From: DTHT01 sp037444625
Lineage (GTDB): Bacteria > Acidobacteriota > Terriglobia > Bryobacterales > Bryobacteraceae
DNA length: 64,000 nucleotides
NCBI GenBank assembly: GCA_037444625.1
Contig: JBBIMA010000010.1
Location: forward strand, 1-64,000
Direction: 5' to 3'
The notes beneath the pieces are model-generated. The model had not been told where the DNA came from. It was given only the letters and a program-made list of their open reading frames with translations, and did not search any database. Below are positions 59,704 to 64,000 of the stretch, piece by piece (within the stretch, counting starts at the first letter, position 1; every line of letters starts with the position of its first letter). Both the position numbers and the translations under genes were made by a program.

Positions 59704-62700
59704 ATGCGCAACTACGACGTGGGAGCGCCGCGGGTGAGGAGTCTCCTCATACCGGCGTTGCTGCTTGCGATCCTGCCGGCCGCGCGGCTGGCGGGGCAAG
59801 AGGTCAGCGCCGGCATCACCGGGCGCATCACGGATCCGACCGGCGCCGCCATCGTGGGGGCTACGGTCACGGCACGCGACATCCAGCGCGGCACGCTATG
59901 GCCCACGCAGACCAACGAGGAGGGGGTTTACGCGTTTCCGCGCATTCCCGTAGGCACTTACGAGCTCAAGGTGGAGGCCAAGGGCTTCAAGACCTTGACC
60001 CGACCGGGCATCACGCTGGAGCTGAACCAGCGGGCCCGCCTGGACCTGCGCCTGGAGCTGGGGGCGGTCACCGAGACCATCGAGGTGACCGGCGTGGCGC
60101 CGCTGCTGAACACCGACACGACCATCGTCGGTTCGGTGCTTACCTCGAATTCGATCGTCAACACCCCGCTGATCAGCCGGAACTTCATTTCCTTGACCCT
60201 GCTGGCCCCCGGGGTGACGACCACCAATCCTTCGGCCTTCAACAACGGCGTGCGGACCAGCGGCGGCGGCCGTCCCTACGTGAATGGCAACCGTAAAGAG
60301 GCCAACAACTTCCTGCTGGACGGCGTGGATAACAACCACACTTCCGACAACCTGACCGCTTATCAGCCCAACCTGGACGCCATCCAGGAAGTCAAGATGA
60401 TCACCAACAACGCCTCGGCGGAGTTCGGTAACTTCCAGGGAGGCGTCATCAACGTCAGCCTGAAGTCGGGCACCAATCAGGCGCACGGCACGGTGTTCGA
60501 GTTCTTCCGCAACGACAAGCTGAACGCCAACAACTGGGGCCGCAACTGGTCGCTGGCGCCCGATCCGAAGACCGGCAAGGCGCCGCGTTCGCCCATCCGC
60601 TGGAACGAATTCGGGGGCACCATCGGCGGACCTCTCAAGCGCGACAAGATTTTCTACTTCGGCGACTATCAGGGCATCCGCCGCTATACGCCGCCCTCGA
60701 TCGGCTCGGTCAGCGTGATTCCCACCGCTTTCCGGCAGGGTGATTTCTCCCGGCTGCTCACCGAGCGCAACACCCAGCTTTACGATCCCCTGACCACGAA
60801 CGCGCAGGGCGTGCGTCTGCCTTTCCCCAACAACCAGATTCCCCTGGCGCGCCGCAACGTGGTGGCGACCAACCTGTTCGGCTCGCCCGACCTGTACCCG
60901 GACCCGCTGAACAACGAGCTGCGTTTCAACCAGTTGAACGCTTCGCGCAGCCAGCTCATCACCGATCAGTTCGACGTGAAGATTGACGCCAAGCTGTCCG
61001 AGAAGGACGATTTCTCCTCGCGCTACTCCTGGAGCCGGCAGGAGATGCCGGGCAAGAACAGCTTCCCGCTGTTCTTCAACAGCTTCAATCACGCGCCCTT
61101 CCAGAACGCGGTGGTCAACTGGACGCGCTCCATCAGCCCGACGGCCGTCAACGAGCTGCGCATCGGCTTCAACCGCATCCTGCTGTGGAACGGCGGGGAG
61201 GACAAGGGCCTGGGCAACGTGGCCGAAAAGCTGGGCATCAAGCAGGGCAACGAGCGCGGGCCGGGCTTGATGAGCGTGGAGTTCAGCGGCGGCCTGGCCA
61301 GCAACATCGGCAGCGCCAACATCGGCACCCAGCAGAAATTCCCCAACAACACCTTCCATTACGCCGACAACCTGACGCTGATCCGCGGGCGGCACATGAT
61401 GAAGACCGGCGGGCAGCTTTTGCGCCAGCAGATGAACCCCTTCTATGCCGGCAACTTCGGCCGCACCGGATTCATCCGCTTCAACGGCCAGTACACCGCC
61501 GGACCGAACGCCAACTCGCCGGCCTCCCGCGGCTTTCCCGAGGCGGACTTTTTCCTGGGCTATCCCAGCCGCGCCGGGCGCGGAGTGAATACCGGAAGCT
61601 GGGGCCATCGCAAGATCATCCTGGGCTTCTACTTCCAGGACGACTGGCGGGCGACCGACGAGCTGACCCTGAACCTCGGCCTGCGCTGGGAGTATCACAG
61701 CCCGCTGGTCGAGGTGAAGGACCGGCAGTCGAACTTCGAGCCCTTCAGCGGGCGGCTGATGCTGGCCGGCAAGGACGGCAACAGTCGGGCGCTCTATGAG
61801 CCGTTCAAGAAGGACTTCCAGCCGCGCGTCGGCTTCGCCTGGACTCCCAAGGCTCTGGGCGGGAACACGGTGTTCCGGGGCGCCTACACCATTTCTTCCT
61901 TCATGGAAGGCACCGGCACCAACCTCCGCCTGCCTATGAACCCGCCGTTCAACTTCGAGTTCGAGGCGATTTACGAGGGCCAGACCGCCATCGGCTCGAC
62001 GACCGATCAGGGGCTGACGGTATTGAGGGCGCAGGACCCCTGGGCCAACGCCACCATTCGTTTGTGGGATCCCTTCGTGCGCCCGGCCAACGTGCAGCAA
62101 TGGAGCTTCATCATCGAGCGGCAGTTGCCCGCGCAGACGGTGGTCACCGCCGGCTACGTGGGCCAGCACGGCACGCATCTGGTAGTGCCCATGCCGTACT
62201 TCCAGCGGCGCTTGATCGCGCCGGGGCAGACGGTGCCCAGCCCCTATCTGTCGGGGAACCCGCAACTGGCCAATATCGCCCAGATTTCGGGCACCGAATC
62301 CTGCGGCAACCAGCGCTATGATTCGCTTCAGGTGACGGCGCGCAAGCGCCTTTCGGCCGGGTTGGAGTATCAGTTGTCCTACACCTGGTCGAAGGGCATG
62401 AGCGACGCCATCGGCTACTACGGGGAGGGCGGCCAGTCGGCTTCGCAATCCGCTTACTGGCAGTACCTGTACGACCGCAAGGCCGAGTGGGGTCCGACTT
62501 ACTTCGACGCCGCGCACATTTTCACCTACGTCTACACCTACGAATTGCCGGTGGGGCGCAACAAGCGGTTCGGCGCGAATTGGAATCGCTGGGCCAACGG
62601 CCTGCTGGGCGGCTGGCAAATGGGCGGCATCCTGATGCTGCGCAGCGGCTTCCCCCTGACCATCACGGCGACCGACCGCAGCGGCACCCGTTCGCGCGGC

Positions 62701-63048
62701 CCGCGGGCCGATCGGGTGGGCGACGGCAAGGGCCCGCGCGAGGTCGGCCCGTACCCGAAGACCTGGCTGGACCGCTCCGCCTTCAAGGAGCCGGTGGCGG
62801 GCACGCTGGGCAACTCGGGCGTGGGCGTGGTGCGCGGTCCCGGCTGGAAGACCTTCGACCTGTCGGTGCACAAATTCTTCCCCATCCGGGAGGGGATGAG
62901 GTTGGAGTACCGGGCGGAGTTCTTCAACCTGACCAACACGCCGCAGTTCGGCGCGCCCAACCGCAGCGCTTCCAGCGCGACCTTCGGCGAGATCACGAGC
63001 GCTCAGGGCGAACGGAACATCCAGTTCGCTTTGAAGCTGTATTTCTGA
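59704..63048 (+). CDS. TonB-dependent receptor, Oar-like (glp locus, right)
   Basis: A 1114-residue outer-membrane receptor. The signal peptide (about 1-32) precedes the CarboxypepD_reg-like domain (GRITDPTGAAIVGATVTARD, GTYELKVEAKGFKTLTRPGI), the plug (SVLTSNSIVNTPLISRNFIS, FLLDGVDNNHTSDN) and the barrel, which ends in Phe (NIQFALKLYF). It has its own promoter 111 bases after glpQ. It shares the domain plan with the two other receptors in the window but is clearly diverged from both. Being directly after glpQ suggests a role in the same uptake system. Confidence 0.93.
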   Translation: MRNYDVGAPRVRSLLIPALLLAILPAARLAGQEVSAGITGRITDPTGAAIVGATVTARDIQRGTLWPTQTNEEGVYAFPRIPVGTYELKVEAKGFKTLTRPGITLELNQRARLDLRLELGAVTETIEVTGVAPLLNTDTTIVGSVLTSNSIVNTPLISRNFISLTLLAPGVTTTNPSAFNNGVRTSGGGRPYVNGNRKEANNFLLDGVDNNHTSDNLTAYQPNLDAIQEVKMITNNASAEFGNFQGGVINVSLKSGTNQAHGTVFEFFRNDKLNANNWGRNWSLAPDPKTGKAPRSPIRWNEFGGTIGGPLKRDKIFYFGDYQGIRRYTPPSIGSVSVIPTAFRQGDFSRLLTERNTQLYDPLTTNAQGVRLPFPNNQIPLARRNVVATNLFGSPDLYPDPLNNELRFNQLNASRSQLITDQFDVKIDAKLSEKDDFSSRYSWSRQEMPGKNSFPLFFNSFNHAPFQNAVVNWTRSISPTAVNELRIGFNRILLWNGGEDKGLGNVAEKLGIKQGNERGPGLMSVEFSGGLASNIGSANIGTQQKFPNNTFHYADNLTLIRGRHMMKTGGQLLRQQMNPFYAGNFGRTGFIRFNGQYTAGPNANSPASRGFPEADFFLGYPSRAGRGVNTGSWGHRKIILGFYFQDDWRATDELTLNLGLRWEYHSPLVEVKDRQSNFEPFSGRLMLAGKDGNSRALYEPFKKDFQPRVGFAWTPKALGGNTVFRGAYTISSFMEGTGTNLRLPMNPPFNFEFEAIYEGQTAIGSTTDQGLTVLRAQDPWANATIRLWDPFVRPANVQQWSFIIERQLPAQTVVTAGYVGQHGTHLVVPMPYFQRRLIAPGQTVPSPYLSGNPQLANIAQISGTESCGNQRYDSLQVTARKRLSAGLEYQLSYTWSKGMSDAIGYYGEGGQSASQSAYWQYLYDRKAEWGPTYFDAAHIFTYVYTYELPVGRNKRFGANWNRWANGLLGGWQMGGILMLRSGFPLTITATDRSGTRSRGPRADRVGDGKGPREVGPYPKTWLDRSAFKEPVAGTLGNSGVGVVRGPGWKTFDLSVHKFFPIREGMRLEYRAEFFNLTNTPQFGAPNRSASSATFGEITSAQGERNIQFALKLYF

Positions 63049-63069
63049 AGCGTTCTCCGGCGCGCCAGT

Positions 63070-63099
63070 CCGGGGCATGCCGGCGGCGGCATGCCCCGG
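63070..63099. terminator. GC-rich hairpin between convergent genes
   Basis: CCGGGGCATGCC (63070-63081) and GGCATGCCCCGG (63088-63099) form a perfect 12-bp stem with a six-base loop. It sits between the end of the TonB receptor and the end of the facing guanylyltransferase, so it could end both transcripts. There is no T-run. Confidence 0.65.
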
Positions 63100-63103
63100 C
63101 CGC

Positions 63104-64000
63104 TCACAGCAGTTCGTCGCGCTTCTGTTTTTCCAGGGCGCGGACGATCTCCCCCACCCGCTGGGCGGCCGTACGATGCGCCACCAGCAGGGCGTCCGGC
63201 GTATCCACCACGATCAGGTCGCGCACGCCCAGCAGCGCGACGAGCCTGCTGTCGGAATCTACGTAGCTGCCTGAGCTGGAGAGCAACAGCGCCTGGCCGC
63301 GTACGGCGTTACCCTCCGCGTCGTGCGACATCAGCTCGTAGACCGCGTTCCAGCTTCCCACGTCGCTCCACCGGATCCGGTCGCTGGGGAAGCCCGCCAC
63401 GTTGCGGCTCTTCTCCAGCACGGCGTAGTCCACCGAGATGTTCTCGCACAGGGGATAAGACTCGCGCAGCCGGGCGGCGAACCGGCGGTCTGCGAAACCG
63501 GGCAGGGAGGCCAACAAGGAGGCGGTGCGGCCCAGGTGGGCGCGCAGCTCCTCCAGAAAGACATCCGCCCGCCAGAAGAAGATGCCGGAGTTCCAATAGA
63601 AGCGGCCGGCGGCCAGATAGCGGCGGGCGGTCCGCAGGTCCGGCTTCTCGTGGAAGCGCAGGACCGGAGTGGGGCGGAGCGCGTCGGGTGCCAACTCCGG
63701 GGCGAACTCGATGTAGCCGTAGCCGGTTTCCGGCCAGCGGGGCCGGATGCCCAGGACGACCAGGCGCCGGCGGTCGGCCGCGCGGTAGGCCGCCCGCACC
63801 AGTCGGAGGAAGGCCCCGGGCGGGGAGATCAACTGATCGGCCGGGAAGACGCCCATCACCGCTTCTGGATCCAGGGAGAGCAGAATATGGGCCGCCAGCC
63901 CGATGCATGGCGCGGTGTTGCGCCCGGCCGGTTCGGCCACGATCTGGCGAGCGGGCAGCTCCGGCAACTGGCGGAGAATCTCCGGCCGCAGCTCCCGGTT
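63104..64000 (-). CDS. Mannose-1-phosphate guanylyltransferase, N-terminus cut by window edge
   Basis: The frame is open to base 64000, so at least 298 C-terminal residues are seen and the N-terminal nucleotide-binding loop is missing. Signatures are VAEPAGRNTAPCIGLAA, GVFPADQLI, ETGYGYIEFA, HEKPD, FYWNSGIFFWRADVF, SVDYAVLEKSRNV and WSDVGSWNAVYEL. It makes GDP-mannose for envelope polysaccharides. The seen end lacks the phosphomannose-isomerase cupin domain of bifunctional ManC and stops like the short monofunctional type. Confidence 0.92.
   Translation of the reverse strand, partial: NRELRPEILRQLPELPARQIVAEPAGRNTAPCIGLAAHILLSLDPEAVMGVFPADQLISPPGAFLRLVRAAYRAADRRRLVVLGIRPRWPETGYGYIEFAPELAPDALRPTPVLRFHEKPDLRTARRYLAAGRFYWNSGIFFWRADVFLEELRAHLGRTASLLASLPGFADRRFAARLRESYPLCENISVDYAVLEKSRNVAGFPSDRIRWSDVGSWNAVYELMSHDAEGNAVRGQALLLSSSGSYVDSDSRLVALLGVRDLIVVDTPDALLVAHRTAAQRVGEIVRALEKQKRDELL

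Overview
The window looks like a 64 kb piece of an Acidobacteriota genome, most probably order Bryobacterales (Solibacter/Bryobacter group). The DNA is GC-rich. It has three large Oar-like TonB-dependent receptors that start with a carboxypeptidase-regulatory-like domain. One secreted propeller protein ends in the Solibacter-type C-terminal domain (TIGR03437). Tricorn-like protease, sulfatase, BNR/sialidase-like and YVTN-propeller genes complete the picture. The assignment rests on recognised gene families; no rRNA is present.

Layout. 1-4.9 kb: end of a tricorn-like protease, an NtrC-type regulator with a degenerate receiver, a CDF metal exporter, and three tRNAs (Gly-CCC, Val-CAC, Lys-CUU). 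4.9-15.1 kb (minus): a six-gene glycan-type locus in the order TonB receptor, IclR regulator, beta-helix protein, unknown membrane protein, and two Asp-box hydrolases, led by a TTGACA-N17-TACCAT promoter. 15.2-24.1 kb (minus): flagellar operon flgB-flgC-fliE-fliF-fliG-fliH-fliI-fliJ, ending in two MacB-like permeases with no ATPase; a sigma-54-like element lies before flgB. 24.2-31.9 kb: a second IclR regulator with its own operator/promoter, a YbjN-like gene, a sulfatase, a secreted unknown, the DUF3501/Fe-S oxidoreductase/rubrerythrin stress operon, and a membrane protein/winged-helix regulator/uppS operon. 31.9-38.3 kb (minus): YVTN/TIGR03437 protein, large TPR protein, exosortase-associated-type CPBP protease. 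38.5-43 kb: M55 aminopeptidase, a gutted Gfo/Idh/MocA pseudogene, rplU-rpmA-obgE, and a penicillin-binding protein. 43-51.4 kb: nadE, a propeller-phosphoesterase, a GH57 enzyme, a SYLF protein, a LOG-like protein and a uridine kinase-like protein. 51.4-63.1 kb: a glycerophosphodiester/glycerol-3-phosphate locus (TonB receptor, gntR, glpT, glpD, glpQ, second TonB receptor). The right edge cuts a mannose-1-phosphate guanylyltransferase.

The most interesting signals are regulatory. The 110-bp glpT/glpD intergenic region carries two copies of the perfect palindrome TGTCTAGACA, 83 bp apart. One lies between the -35 and -10 boxes of glpT and the other runs from the predicted +1 to the start codon of glpD. 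Its core GTCTAGAC is the core of the known DasR (GntR/HutC family) operator, and a HutC-type gntR is the second gene of the glpT operon. I infer a GntR-controlled system in which TonB receptors take up glycerophosphodiesters, exported GlpQ cleaves them, GlpT imports glycerol-3-phosphate and GlpD oxidises it.

A second theme is initiation without a leader. Recognisable promoters put +1 on or within a few bases of the ATG for the second iclR (24987), the membrane protein (31823) and glpT (57029), and probably flgB. The TonB receptors instead have 38-68 nt leaders with good Shine-Dalgarno sequences. All promoter and operator calls were read by eye and are unproven.
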